A stretch of 64,000 bases of DNA from Ruegeria sp. Ofav3-42 (lineage in GTDB: Bacteria; Pseudomonadota; Alphaproteobacteria; Rhodobacterales; Rhodobacteraceae), in NCBI RefSeq assembly GCF_022347725.1, contig NZ_JAKRGB010000002.1, positions 186,001 through 250,000 of the forward strand, read 5' to 3'. Shown piece by piece: positions 45,965-54,576 of the stretch. The number at the start of each line of letters is the position of its first letter. Within the stretch, counting starts at the first letter, position 1. The notes beneath the pieces were generated by a model. It was not told where the DNA came from, did no database searches, and saw nothing but the letters and a program-made list of their open reading frames with translations. Position numbers and translations under genes: made by a program.

Positions 45965-47152
45965 ATGATCCCGTCCGTTTTGCCGACCTATAACCGTGCG
46001 CCCCTGACCTTCGTAAAGGGCGAAGGCTCCTGGCTGACCGAGGCGGATGGCCGACGTTTTCTGGACCTTGGCGCAGGGATCGCCGTAAATGCGCTGGGCC
46101 ACGCCCATCCGGCGCTGGTCAATGCCCTGACCGAGCAGGCGCACCTGTTGTGGCATGTCTCGAACCTATACCACATCCCACAGCAGCAGGCGCTTGCCGA
46201 CAAGCTGGTCGAGCACACGTTTGCTGACACCGTGTTCTTCACGAATTCGGGCACAGAATCCTGTGAGTTGGCGGTCAAGATGACCCGTAAGTATTTCTAT
46301 GACAAAGGTCAGCCCGAACGGGTTGAGATCATCACCTTTGATGGTTCGTTCCATGGTCGGTCCTCGGCGGGAATCGCCGCCGCCGGGTCGGAAAAGATGA
46401 CCAAAGGCTTTGGTCCGCTTTTGCCCGGTTTTGTGCACGTCGCGTTCGGTGACCTCGATGGCGTCACCAACGCCATCAGTGACAAGACCGCCGCAATCCT
46501 GATCGAACCCATTCAGGGTGAGGGCGGCATTCGTCCTGCTCCGGATGGGGAACTCAAGGCCCTGCGTCAGATCTGCGACGACAACGGAATCCATTTGATT
46601 TTGGACGAAGTTCAATGCGGCGTCGGTCGGACTGGTAAGCTGTTCGCGCATGAATGGGTGGGGATTACCCCCGACATCATGATGGTGGCCAAGGGGATCG
46701 GCGGAGGCTTTCCGCTGGGCGCGGTTCTGGCCACCGAAGATGCGGCCAGCGGTATGACCGCAGGCACGCACGGGTCCACCTATGGCGGCAACCCGCTTGG
46801 CTGTGCCGTCGGATGCGCGGTGATCGATCAGGTTGCCACGCCCGCATTCCTTGAAGGCGTCAACCGCAAGGCCGGGATGCTGCGCCAGAAGCTCGAAGGT
46901 CTGATTGCCAGCCACCCGGACGTCTTCGAAGAGGTGCGCGGCGTTGGTCTTATGCTGGGCCTCAAATGCAAGCCGGCCAATATCGACGTGGTGAACGCCG
47001 GTTATGACAACGAGGTCATCACCGTTCCGGCCGCCGATAACGTGATCCGACTGCTGCCGCCGCTTACCCTGACCGAGGATGATATCGCACAGGCGCTGAT
47101 CCGCCTTGAGAAAACAGCCGAGCAGGTCGAGAGCAAGCTCGCCGACGCCTGA
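45965..47152 (+). CDS. argD: Acetylornithine aminotransferase
   Basis: PLP enzyme of arginine synthesis that converts N-acetylglutamate semialdehyde to N-acetylornithine; many also act as succinyldiaminopimelate aminotransferase. The 395-residue protein has FTNSGTESCELAVKMTRKY, the FDGSFHGRSSAGIAAAG segment and the PLP lysine K243 in MMVAKGIGGGFPLGAVL. It is followed by argF in the same direction. A possible promoter is in the 270-bp gap upstream, where TTGACG (about 45903) precedes a GTATCA-like box. Confidence 0.95.
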   Translation: MIPSVLPTYNRAPLTFVKGEGSWLTEADGRRFLDLGAGIAVNALGHAHPALVNALTEQAHLLWHVSNLYHIPQQQALADKLVEHTFADTVFFTNSGTESCELAVKMTRKYFYDKGQPERVEIITFDGSFHGRSSAGIAAAGSEKMTKGFGPLLPGFVHVAFGDLDGVTNAISDKTAAILIEPIQGEGGIRPAPDGELKALRQICDDNGIHLILDEVQCGVGRTGKLFAHEWVGITPDIMMVAKGIGGGFPLGAVLATEDAASGMTAGTHGSTYGGNPLGCAVGCAVIDQVATPAFLEGVNRKAGMLRQKLEGLIASHPDVFEEVRGVGLMLGLKCKPANIDVVNAGYDNEVITVPAADNVIRLLPPLTLTEDDIAQALIRLEKTAEQVESKLADA

Positions 47153-47227
47153 TCTTCATCCATTCAATATCACGCGGGTATCCGGGCGGGATTGCCCGGA
47201 CGACCCTCAGACAAAAGTGACAGTGAA

Positions 47228-48154
47228 ATGAACCACTTCCTCGATATCCATAAAACCGACGCAGCCGATCTGCGGGCCATGATTGACCAAGCGGGTGCCA
47301 TGAAACAGGCACGCCTCGGTCGACCCAAGGCGGCGCTGGACGAAGAACAGCCGCTCAAGGACCGCATGGTTGCGCTGATCTTCGAAAAACCATCCACCCG
47401 GACACGCGTCTCTTTCGACGTTGGTGTACGCCAGATGGGTGGGCAAACCATGGTTCTGTCCGGCAAGGACATGCAGCTGGGTCACGGTGAGACCATCGCC
47501 GATACTGCCCGCGTGCTGTCGCGCTATGTCGACATGATCATGATTCGGACGTTTGACGAGACTATCCTGACCGAGATGTCAGAATACTCAGACGTGCCGG
47601 TTATCAACGGCCTGACCGACCGCACGCATCCTTGCCAGATCATGGCAGACGTGCTGACCTTCGAAGAACATCGCGGCCCGATTGCAGGCAAAAAAGTGGT
47701 CTGGACCGGCGACGGCAACAATGTTTGCGCCTCGTTCCTGCACGCTGCAGGCCAATTTGGGTTTGACCTGACCTTCACCGGGCCAGCCCAGTTTGACCCC
47801 GAAGAAGAGTTCATGGGCTTCGCCCGTCAGAAAGGATCGAAAATCGTTGTCGAGCGGGACCCGTTCAAAGCCGTTGAAGGTGCCGACCTAGTGGTGGCCG
47901 ATACCTGGGTTTCTATGCACGATTCCCAATCGGCCAAGGAACGTCGCCACAACTTGCTGCGGCCCTATCAGGTCAATACCGAGCTGATGTCTCACGCAAA
48001 ATCCGACGCTTTGTTCATGCATTGCTTGCCAGCGCACCGCGAAGAAGAGGCGACCTCCGAAGTGATGGACGGCCCGAACTCGGTCATCTTCGATGAGGCC
48101 GAAAACCGCTTGCACGCGCAAAAGGCAGTGATGCGCTGGTGTTTGGGCGTCTAA
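47228..48154 (+). CDS. argF: Ornithine carbamoyltransferase
   Basis: Forms citrulline from ornithine and carbamoyl phosphate in arginine synthesis. The 308-residue protein has the carbamoyl-phosphate STRTR motif at residues 56-60 and the ornithine-binding [11 protein letters not shown] segment near the C terminus. The start 47228 is chosen over an upstream extension because it gives the canonical MNHFLDI opening. It lies 75 bp after argD; the hslO gene that often follows argF in related genomes is replaced by a convergent ferric-reductase-like gene. Confidence 0.96.
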   Translation: MNHFLDIHKTDAADLRAMIDQAGAMKQARLGRPKAALDEEQPLKDRMVALIFEKPSTRTRVSFDVGVRQMGGQTMVLSGKDMQLGHGETIADTARVLSRYVDMIMIRTFDETILTEMSEYSDVPVINGLTDRTHPCQIMADVLTFEEHRGPIAGKKVVWTGDGNNVCASFLHAAGQFGFDLTFTGPAQFDPEEEFMGFARQKGSKIVVERDPFKAVEGADLVVADTWVSMHDSQSAKERRHNLLRPYQVNTELMSHAKSDALFMHCLPAHREEEATSEVMDGPNSVIFDEAENRLHAQKAVMRWCLGV

Positions 48155-48750
48155 GTACGACGCCGCACATCCCACACGCGCAGTTTGGCGAGCGTCCGGG
48201 CGCTCGCCAGCAGAACCAACCCGCACAGAGCCCACTTGGTCATGACCTCCATCGTGCCTTCAATCAGAAGCACATGCACGACGCTGCCAATGATGGTGAC
48301 TACCGCCAGGCTCGTATGCCCCAACCTCCAGACCCGAAACCTTAGGCCCAGGCGTTGACGAAACAGACCCAGCAAAGCCACCAAGAACGCGGCCCACATG
48401 GCAATCACGCCCCAGGCTGAAAATGGTGTCGGCGAGACAAACATCAGGGCATCAATGACGTCCGGACGGCTTGTGATCCACAATCCGCCTACATGGATCA
48501 GAATGGCTGCGACCAATGCCAGACCGCACCGTCGATGCCAATGGCGGCTGGCCACAGGGGACAAGCCCGGCAACCAACGCCCGGCAAGCAGTGGCTGCAT
48601 CAGCAACAAGCACATTGCGATAACTCCGGCGAACCCGGCCGCGATATAGATCGGGTCGCGCCACGCCAGCAGCGGGCTGGTCGCCGCAGCGATGATCGGT
48701 GCGGCCATGGCAAGGAGCACACCGGCCCAAATTACCAAGCTTCGGCGCAC
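48151..48750 (-). CDS. Ferric-reductase-like transmembrane haem protein (MsrQ-like architecture)
   Basis: A 199-residue protein with about six hydrophobic helices and a ferric-reductase-like transmembrane domain. Two helices carry paired histidines spaced 14 residues apart (H72/H86 and H145/H159), the usual bis-histidyl b-haem arrangement. This size and topology match MsrQ/YedZ, the haem quinol dehydrogenase that feeds electrons to a secreted partner. It lies 5 bp after the Tat-exported gene upstream, so the two are one operon. It overlaps argF by 4 bp (convergent). Probably an electron donor for the exported protein. Confidence 0.85.
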   Translation of the reverse strand: MRRSLVIWAGVLLAMAAPIIAAATSPLLAWRDPIYIAAGFAGVIAMCLLLMQPLLAGRWLPGLSPVASRHWHRRCGLALVAAILIHVGGLWITSRPDVIDALMFVSPTPFSAWGVIAMWAAFLVALLGLFRQRLGLRFRVWRLGHTSLAVVTIIGSVVHVLLIEGTMEVMTKWALCGLVLLASARTLAKLRVWDVRRRT

Positions 48751-48755
48751 TATCG

Positions 48756-49244
48756 TCAGGCAGGCTGCAGCACGAAATGGGCGGCCAATGTCTTGTCCTT
48801 TGAACTCGCCATGATCGGGCGCAGGAACACCGTTTGGAACTCACCGCTGTCATAGGCCAGATGACCATGCGGCTGGCCAAACGCCGGAACGATCTGCGGC
48901 ATTTCCAAGCGGAACTCACCATTGGCATCCGTCAAGGTGGCACCGTGGCTCTGTGGGTCGCGTTCGTGGCCTTCGGTCGTGTGCGCCCAGATCTGAATGC
49001 GCTGACCGGGCAGGGGGGCACCTTCCCCAGCTCGTCGAACGCTTCCGGTCATCCAGAACCCGCCGCCTCCAATTCGATCGACAATGGGCGCACCGGGGCG
49101 GTAGTTGTTGGATCCGCCACGCATGGACGGCGTGGGTGCCACACCTTTAGCGCGCGCGGGCACAAGCAGGCCGGTTGCGCCTGTTGCCAGAGCGGCCCCG
49201 CCCACCACAATCACAGAACGACGAGAGAAAGAAATACCAGTCAT
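48756..49244 (-). CDS. Tat-exported intradiol-dioxygenase-like protein
   Basis: A 162-residue protein with a twin-arginine signal (MTGISFSRRSVIVVGGAALA, RR in SRRSVIV) and a beta-sandwich domain resembling the core of intradiol ring-cleavage dioxygenases. Evidence for that fold is GQRIQIWAHTTEGHERDP, GATLTDANGEFRLEMP and PHGHLAYDSGEFQTVFLRP. Only the HxH pair is retained: the two iron-binding tyrosines of true intradiol enzymes are not apparent. Start 49244 is chosen for the Tat signal. Paired with the haem membrane protein, it may be a periplasmic redox enzyme. Function unknown. Confidence 0.75.
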   Translation of the reverse strand: MTGISFSRRSVIVVGGAALATGATGLLVPARAKGVAPTPSMRGGSNNYRPGAPIVDRIGGGGFWMTGSVRRAGEGAPLPGQRIQIWAHTTEGHERDPQSHGATLTDANGEFRLEMPQIVPAFGQPHGHLAYDSGEFQTVFLRPIMASSKDKTLAAHFVLQPA

Positions 49245-49398
49245 AGAAACCTCTCTTCCCAGGCGATTTATCACGCCCCAGCAGCATCAGGGGCTCTTTT
49301 GCCGCAAAGATAGCACGATTGTTTCGGTTTCCGAGGTGCAGAGCAGGCAGAACACGCAAATTGTGAATTCCTTTGACTGCCACCTTATCCCGGTGCGA

Positions 49399-49426
49399 TC
49401 CTGACACCCGTCATCTCATGTCAGGA
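49399..49426. promoter_or_regulatory. 28-bp dyad upstream of the second PhyH-like gene
   Basis: TCCTGACA-N12-TGTCAGGA lies 12 bp upstream of the start of the second phytanoyl-CoA dioxygenase-like gene. It is either an operator or a leader hairpin. It is not found before the first PhyH-like gene. Confidence 0.5.
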
Positions 49427-49437
49427 AGGCCTGTAGC

Positions 49438-50286
49438 ATGATCCGCGAAGACCCTGTCTCAGACGAAGAAATCAATGCCTTCAAACGTGACGGCGCAGTC
49501 GTGCTGCGGTCCAGGTTCTCGGCAGATTGGCTCGAGCTGCTGCGAGATGGTATCAAAGCGGATTTGGTCCGTCCGACGGATAACTTCACCCGCCATACCA
49601 AAGATCCGCGCGCACCTGCCTATTTCGAAGATTACTGGGCCTGGAGCAAAATCCCGCAATTCACGGATTTCGTGTATAATTCGCCCTGTGCGCCACTCGC
49701 CGCACAGTTGCTGGGCGCACCGTCGATCAATCTTGTCATGGACAATTGGTTCCTGCGCGAGGCGGGGTCGACCTCTCGCCCTCCGTTCCATCAGGATCTG
49801 TCCTATTTCGATTTCGAGGGTACAATGTGCGTCCTGTGGTTGCCGCTTGAACCCGTGAAAAAGGAAAACGGTATCGCCTTTGTCAAAGGTTCGCATCTTT
49901 GGGATAAACTGTTCATGCGGGTGCGGTTCGCCGATGGTCATCCCAGCTATGAGCCCACCGAGGTGGCTGGGCTGACCTATCATCCGCCGCCTGACGTCAA
50001 CGCGGACCCGGATGCATATGAACTGCTACAATGGGACATGGAGTCGGGCGATTGCATCTTTTTCGACATGCGTACGCTGCACGGCGGGCTTGCGTCTGTC
50101 ACGCCAACCGAGACCGTGCGTCGATTTACGCTCAGGATGACCGCACCGGATGGTATCATTCGCTATCGGGGTGATTGGGCCAAGGACGAACGCGCTCAGT
50201 TCGAAGCGGCCGGATACCGAGAAGGCGACCGTATCGACGGGCCATTTTTCCCCAAGCTTTGGCCACGCGAACCCGGCCAGCCCTGA
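49438..50286 (+). CDS. Phytanoyl-CoA dioxygenase-like Fe(II)/2-oxoglutarate enzyme (paralogue 2)
   Basis: A 282-residue PhyH-family protein. The facial triad is HQD in PPFHQDLSYFDF and the distal His in MRTLHGGLASVTP, followed by the Arg in RRFTLRMTAP. ENGIAFVKGSH is the family segment between them. It differs clearly from the first paralogue (36837-37733) and has its own upstream dyad. Substrate unknown. Confidence 0.85.
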   Translation: MIREDPVSDEEINAFKRDGAVVLRSRFSADWLELLRDGIKADLVRPTDNFTRHTKDPRAPAYFEDYWAWSKIPQFTDFVYNSPCAPLAAQLLGAPSINLVMDNWFLREAGSTSRPPFHQDLSYFDFEGTMCVLWLPLEPVKKENGIAFVKGSHLWDKLFMRVRFADGHPSYEPTEVAGLTYHPPPDVNADPDAYELLQWDMESGDCIFFDMRTLHGGLASVTPTETVRRFTLRMTAPDGIIRYRGDWAKDERAQFEAAGYREGDRIDGPFFPKLWPREPGQP

Positions 50287-50340
50287 GTGGGCTCTAGCGC
50301 ATGATGAAAACCTCGCACCCATTGTGTGCATTTGTGCAAA

Positions 50341-50369
50341 TTGAAACGCATATATTTGAATTATATCCT
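50341..50369 (+). promoter_or_regulatory. Predicted sigma70-type promoter of the pirin gene
   Basis: TTGAAA (50341-50346), a 17-bp spacer, and TATCCT (50364-50369) form a good match in an AT-rich stretch 41 bp upstream of the pirin start. Confidence 0.5.
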
Positions 50370-50409
50370 GCACCAGTGAACGAACCGCACAGATCACGGG
50401 AGAGCAGGC

Positions 50410-51372
50410 ATGAGTTGGAACCCCACCCACAACCCCGAATGCAAGACGGATAACGCATCGCTTGAGACATTGATTATCCCGCGCGCCCGCGATCTGGGCG
50501 GGTTTGAGGTGCGCCGCGCGCTGCCTTCGGTCAAGCGTCAGCTTGTCGGGCCGTTCATTTTCTTCGACCAGATGGGGCCTGCCGAGTTTATCACCGACGG
50601 TGGAATCGACGTTCGCCCGCACCCGCATATTGGTTTGGGTACGGTCACTTATCTGTATCAGGGTGAGTTTGAACACCGGGACAGCCTTGGTACGCATCAG
50701 ATGATTTACCCCGGCGAGGTAAACTGGATGGTTGCCGGTCGCGGCGTGACCCATTCCGAGCGCACCAGCGAAGAAACGCGGGGCAAACGGCACAGCCTGT
50801 TCGGCATCCAGACCTGGATTGCCCTGCCGGAAGCGCATGAGGACATGGCCCCCGATTTCGAACATCACAAGCAGGTTGCTTTGCCGCATATTGAAGACAA
50901 AGGTGTCAGCGCCCGGTTGATCCTGGGATCGGCCTATGGCGAAAACAGCCCTGTCACGATGCTGTCCGAAACCTTCTATTTGGACGTGCAGCTAGAGCCA
51001 GGTGCAGCATTCCCATTGCCCGACGACCACGAAGATCGCGGCGTGTATGTCACTCAGGGTTCGGTCGAGATCGCGGGCGACACGTTCGAAGAAGGCCGCA
51101 TGATGGTGTTCCGTCCGGGTGATCATCTGTCGGTCAAGGCTGGCCCCCTCGGGGCGCGGCTGATGTTGCTGGGCGGCGCGACATTGGGCGAAGACCGCTA
51201 TATCTGGTGGAACTTCGTATCCTCCTCGAAAGAAAAGATCGAAAACGCCACCCGCGAATGGAAGTCTGCCGATTGGGCGAATGGTGCTTTCCACCTGCCG
51301 CCGGGCGACGATGAGGAATTCATTCCCATCTCGGAAGAACTGGAGCGCACGCGGCCACGGTTGGCACGCTGA
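50410..51372 (+). CDS. Pirin family protein
   Basis: A 320-residue bicupin of the pirin family; bacterial pirins are iron-binding and some have quercetinase activity or bind regulators. DIRPHPHIGLGTVTYLYQGEF contains the metal-ligating HPHIG motif, and GVTHSERTSE supplies the other ligands. The second cupin (about 180-260) contains GAAFPLPDDHEDRGVYVTQG. AGATCACGGGAG precedes the ATG. No redox partner is adjacent. Confidence 0.93.
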   Translation: MSWNPTHNPECKTDNASLETLIIPRARDLGGFEVRRALPSVKRQLVGPFIFFDQMGPAEFITDGGIDVRPHPHIGLGTVTYLYQGEFEHRDSLGTHQMIYPGEVNWMVAGRGVTHSERTSEETRGKRHSLFGIQTWIALPEAHEDMAPDFEHHKQVALPHIEDKGVSARLILGSAYGENSPVTMLSETFYLDVQLEPGAAFPLPDDHEDRGVYVTQGSVEIAGDTFEEGRMMVFRPGDHLSVKAGPLGARLMLLGGATLGEDRYIWWNFVSSSKEKIENATREWKSADWANGAFHLPPGDDEEFIPISEELERTRPRLAR

Positions 51373-51438
51373 CCAAGCGTCAGGGGGCCTTGTCCGAATG
51401 CCTGATACCGGCAATCCTCCCGATTGGGGAGGGATGTC

Positions 51439-52413
51439 ATGAAGATAGTGATCGCGGGTGCGGGCAGCATTGGATGTTATTGCGGGGCGTTACTGGCCGA
51501 TGCCGGCCATGACCTGACTTTATTGGGCCGCGCCCGTATTCTGGACCCGATCCGCGCGCAAGGATTGACCGTCACTGATTTCTCAGGCCTGCGCTGTCAC
51601 GTGGCGGCAAAGAAACTGACGTTGACCGAAGACGCCGAGTGCTTGCACGGTTCAGAGTTGGTGATCGTGACCGTGAAGGCCGCGGCCACGGCCGATATAG
51701 CAAGTCAGATTGCACGGCTTGTCCCTGTATCGGCGCCCGTTTTATCGTGGCAAAATGGGATGGAGAACGCGCGGACGCTGCGCTCTGCTTTGCCGGATCA
51801 CGACGTCCGGGCCGGAATGGTACCCTTTAATGTTGTGCCCTCCGAACCGGCTGGTTTTCACCGTGCGACGTCCGGCGATATCGTGATCCAGTGTGGCCCC
51901 GGCGGTTTGGGGCAGATGCTCAGTTCTCCTGATCTGCCGGTGATCGAAAGCGACGACATAGAGGCCGTCCAGTGGGGTAAGCTGGTTATCAACCTGAACA
52001 ATGCGCTGAATGCGCTGTCGGGTTTGACGTTAAAGGATCAACTACTGGATCGTAAGTGGCGTTGCCTGATGGCCGACCAGATGGCCGAAGCTTTGGTCGT
52101 ACTACGGGCCGCTGGTCATCCGGTTGCGTCGACCACTCCATTACCTGCGTGGATGACGCCTCATATCCTGCGTTTGCCCACACCTCTGTTCACCCGGATC
52201 GCAGCGCGGATGTTGACCATCGATCCCAGTGCGCGAACATCAATGGCTTACGATCTGATGGCAGGGCGACCGACGGAAATCGACAGTTTGCAGGGTGAAA
52301 TCATTCGTCAGGGTAAGCAATGCGGGCGGTCGACGCCGATCTGCGCGAAAGTTAGGACACTTGTCGAACAAAAACCCGACAAGAGCCTGTCCCCGGATCA
52401 AATCATACCATGA
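51439..52413 (+). CDS. panE: 2-dehydropantoate 2-reductase (ketopantoate reductase)-like
   Basis: NADPH-dependent reductase converting ketopantoate to pantoate for coenzyme A synthesis, although several paralogues act on other acids. The 324-residue product has the MKIVIAGAGSIGCYCGALLA nucleotide-binding motif, VTVKAAATADI, SWQNGMEN and the catalytic lysine region WGKLVINLNNALNALSG. The start 51439 is preceded by GGGGAGGG. It follows the pirin gene by 66 bp and is convergent with the phosphate transporter. Confidence 0.85.
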   Translation: MKIVIAGAGSIGCYCGALLADAGHDLTLLGRARILDPIRAQGLTVTDFSGLRCHVAAKKLTLTEDAECLHGSELVIVTVKAAATADIASQIARLVPVSAPVLSWQNGMENARTLRSALPDHDVRAGMVPFNVVPSEPAGFHRATSGDIVIQCGPGGLGQMLSSPDLPVIESDDIEAVQWGKLVINLNNALNALSGLTLKDQLLDRKWRCLMADQMAEALVVLRAAGHPVASTTPLPAWMTPHILRLPTPLFTRIAARMLTIDPSARTSMAYDLMAGRPTEIDSLQGEIIRQGKQCGRSTPICAKVRTLVEQKPDKSLSPDQIIP

Positions 52414-52439
52414 ACGAAGCGTCGTTCTGGCCGTACGGC

Positions 52440-53918
52440 TCAGCTGAACGCCGTCAACATCCAGAAGATCGCAGCCGACATGAACGCAGCCGCCGGAACA
52501 GTAATCACCCAGGCGGCGACGATCGTCATGAAATGCGACCGACGTACCAGCTTGCGCCGCCGCTGTTCTTCCCGCGCAAGTCGCTGCTCGGGCGGGCGCT
52601 GACGGTTGGTTCGGTCCCGCTGGCGATTCTGGTGCCACTCGCGATAGAACCCGACGCCAAATACGGCACCAACGGCGATATGGGTTGAACTGACTGGCAG
52701 ACCCAGCCAGCTTGCGATGATCACAGTAATCGCCGCAGACAGCGCGACGCAGAATGCGCGCATCGGGTTCAGTTTGGTAATCTGGCTGCCCACCATCCGG
52801 ATCAGTTTGGGGCCAAACAGGAACAGACCGAACGAGATACCAAAGGCACCGATGACCATCACCCAGGTTGGGATCGACACTTTTGTGGCAAAATCTCCGA
52901 ACTCAGCCGCGTGCACGATCGCAGCCAGCGGACCAACAGCATTGGCGACGTCATTGGCGCCGTGCGCAAAGCTCAGGAATGCGGCCGAAATGACCAAAGG
53001 CAGACCGAACAGCGTTTTCAATGACTTTGTGCGGTTTTCCAGCCCTTCGGATTTGCGGCGAACCCATGGAACGGTCATGGACCAGACCAGCGCGCCCGAG
53101 GCCAGTCCGATCAGCAGGGCGAATTCGAGATCGACTTTTACGATCCGCTTCAGGCCTTTGACGGCCAGATAGGTGGAAAACGCGCCTGCCATCAAAGCCA
53201 CAAGGATTGGCACCCAGCGACGGGCAGCCGCAATCTTGTCGTCCTGGTTTTGTATCTTTGCGTTGATCAGCGCGAGAAAACCCGCGGCGATGACACCGCC
53301 CAGAACCGGTGAAATCACCCAACTGGCGGCAATCGCGCTCATTGTGCCCCAGCTTACGGCGCTTAGGCCAGCGGCCGCGATACCGGCCCCCATCACGCCG
53401 CCCACGACCGAGTGTGTCGTTGATACGGGTGCTCCGACCCAGGTGGCGAGGTTGACCCACATCGCCGATGAAATCAGCGCCGCCATCATCGCCCAGATGA
53501 ACACGTTGCTGTTCTGGACTGATGCAGGGTCGATGATCCCTTTTGAAATCGTGGACACCACATCTCCGCCCGCCAGCAAAGCGCCGGCACTTTCCGCGAC
53601 GGCGGCGATTGCGATGGCACCGCCCATGGTCAGGGCATTTGCCCCCACCGCAGGACCCATGTTGTTGGCGACATCGTTTGCACCGATGTTGATCGCCATA
53701 TAAGCCCCGAAACCGGCGGCCGCGATCACGATTAATCCGCCATCTGCCCGGCCGAACAGCACCGCAGCGGTCAGCCCGGCAAGCGCGATAAACGCCAGTG
53801 CAATCCCCGGGGCCAACATCGGGCGCGCCACATGGACGTTCGCGTGCTCAATGCGGGAAATTCGGTGCAGATCGCTGTCCAGCGCCTGCCAGCGGGCTTT
53901 TCGGTTTGTGTTCGACAT
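52440..53918 (-). CDS. pit: PiT family inorganic phosphate transporter
   Basis: A 492-residue low-affinity phosphate symporter with about ten to twelve helices. The duplicated PiT signature is visible as INIGANDVANNMGPAVGANAL in the N-terminal half and FAHGANDVANAVGPLAAIV in the C-terminal half. SVGGVMGAG and GLPVSSTHIAVGAVFGVGF match further conserved PiT segments. A dyad (53941-53959) lies 23 bp upstream of its start. It could be phosphate-regulated, but no PhoB-box is obvious. Confidence 0.93.
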   Translation of the reverse strand: MSNTNRKARWQALDSDLHRISRIEHANVHVARPMLAPGIALAFIALAGLTAAVLFGRADGGLIVIAAAGFGAYMAINIGANDVANNMGPAVGANALTMGGAIAIAAVAESAGALLAGGDVVSTISKGIIDPASVQNSNVFIWAMMAALISSAMWVNLATWVGAPVSTTHSVVGGVMGAGIAAAGLSAVSWGTMSAIAASWVISPVLGGVIAAGFLALINAKIQNQDDKIAAARRWVPILVALMAGAFSTYLAVKGLKRIVKVDLEFALLIGLASGALVWSMTVPWVRRKSEGLENRTKSLKTLFGLPLVISAAFLSFAHGANDVANAVGPLAAIVHAAEFGDFATKVSIPTWVMVIGAFGISFGLFLFGPKLIRMVGSQITKLNPMRAFCVALSAAITVIIASWLGLPVSSTHIAVGAVFGVGFYREWHQNRQRDRTNRQRPPEQRLAREEQRRRKLVRRSHFMTIVAAWVITVPAAAFMSAAIFWMLTAFS

Positions 53919-53940
53919 CGGTTTTCTGAGGGTGGTTTGG

Positions 53941-53959
53941 TTTAACCGGTGCGGTTAAA
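53941..53959. promoter_or_regulatory. Dyad upstream of the phosphate transporter
   Basis: TTTAACC-GGTGC-GGTTAAA is a 19-bp inverted repeat with 7-bp arms in the short leader of the PiT gene. It may be an operator or leader hairpin. Confidence 0.5.
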
Positions 53960-54009
53960 GGCTTGCCACAGGTGTTGCAACCAGCCTCACAGAAGTTTGT
54001 TGGAATTTG

Positions 54010-54474
54010 TTACAAATGCCGCAGCAGGGCGCTGAGTTCTGGTTCGTGCACCAGATTCGCGGCCTCTTTCGGAGGAAACCATTTGCGCTTGCGCTGACCG
54101 GCCTCGGGGTAGTCCTCTGCCAGATCTTCTATGTCTATGCGGTAAACGCTCGTGCGGACAGGCACTGCTGACCCATCGTCCAATTTCTTGTCATATGTGA
54201 AGTGACCCACCGAATCCCGGTCCAGGTGCTTCGCACGTACGCCAGCCTCTTCCCATGCTTCTTGCATGGCGGCTTCGGCCCCGTCCTTACCGTCCATCGG
54301 CCAACCCTTGGGAATAACCCAGCGACCCGTGTCGCGGCTGGTTATGAGCAGCACTTCTTCGCCATCTTCTGTGTCACGTACGCACAGGGCTGCAAACTGC
54401 ACCCTGTAAGGGCGCAGGATAAAAGGTCGGGCGACCTCTTCCCACATATTTTGCAGCCATGACGTCATGAGCAT
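54010..54474 (-). CDS. NUDIX hydrolase, DIPP-like (paralogue 2)
   Basis: A 154-residue NUDIX protein with IPKGWPMDGKDGAEAAMQEA then WEEAGV as its motif region, and a late QRKRKWFPPKEAANLV segment. It is clearly a paralogue of the protein at 17461-17955. Substrates may be diphosphoinositol- or diadenosine-polyphosphates. Starts at 54474 or 54468 are both plausible. An AT-rich stretch upstream (54480-54550) may hold the promoter. Confidence 0.85.
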   Translation of the reverse strand: MLMTSWLQNMWEEVARPFILRPYRVQFAALCVRDTEDGEEVLLITSRDTGRWVIPKGWPMDGKDGAEAAMQEAWEEAGVRAKHLDRDSVGHFTYDKKLDDGSAVPVRTSVYRIDIEDLAEDYPEAGQRKRKWFPPKEAANLVHEPELSALLRHL

Positions 54475-54576
54475 AAACTGTGTCGTGCGCTTCCAGTTTT
54501 AAAGTGACGCGTCTTAACAGTTTATTTCTGATGCATCAATGTTTCTGTTGTGGGCCGAAAGTTTCCTAAAGGAAAA

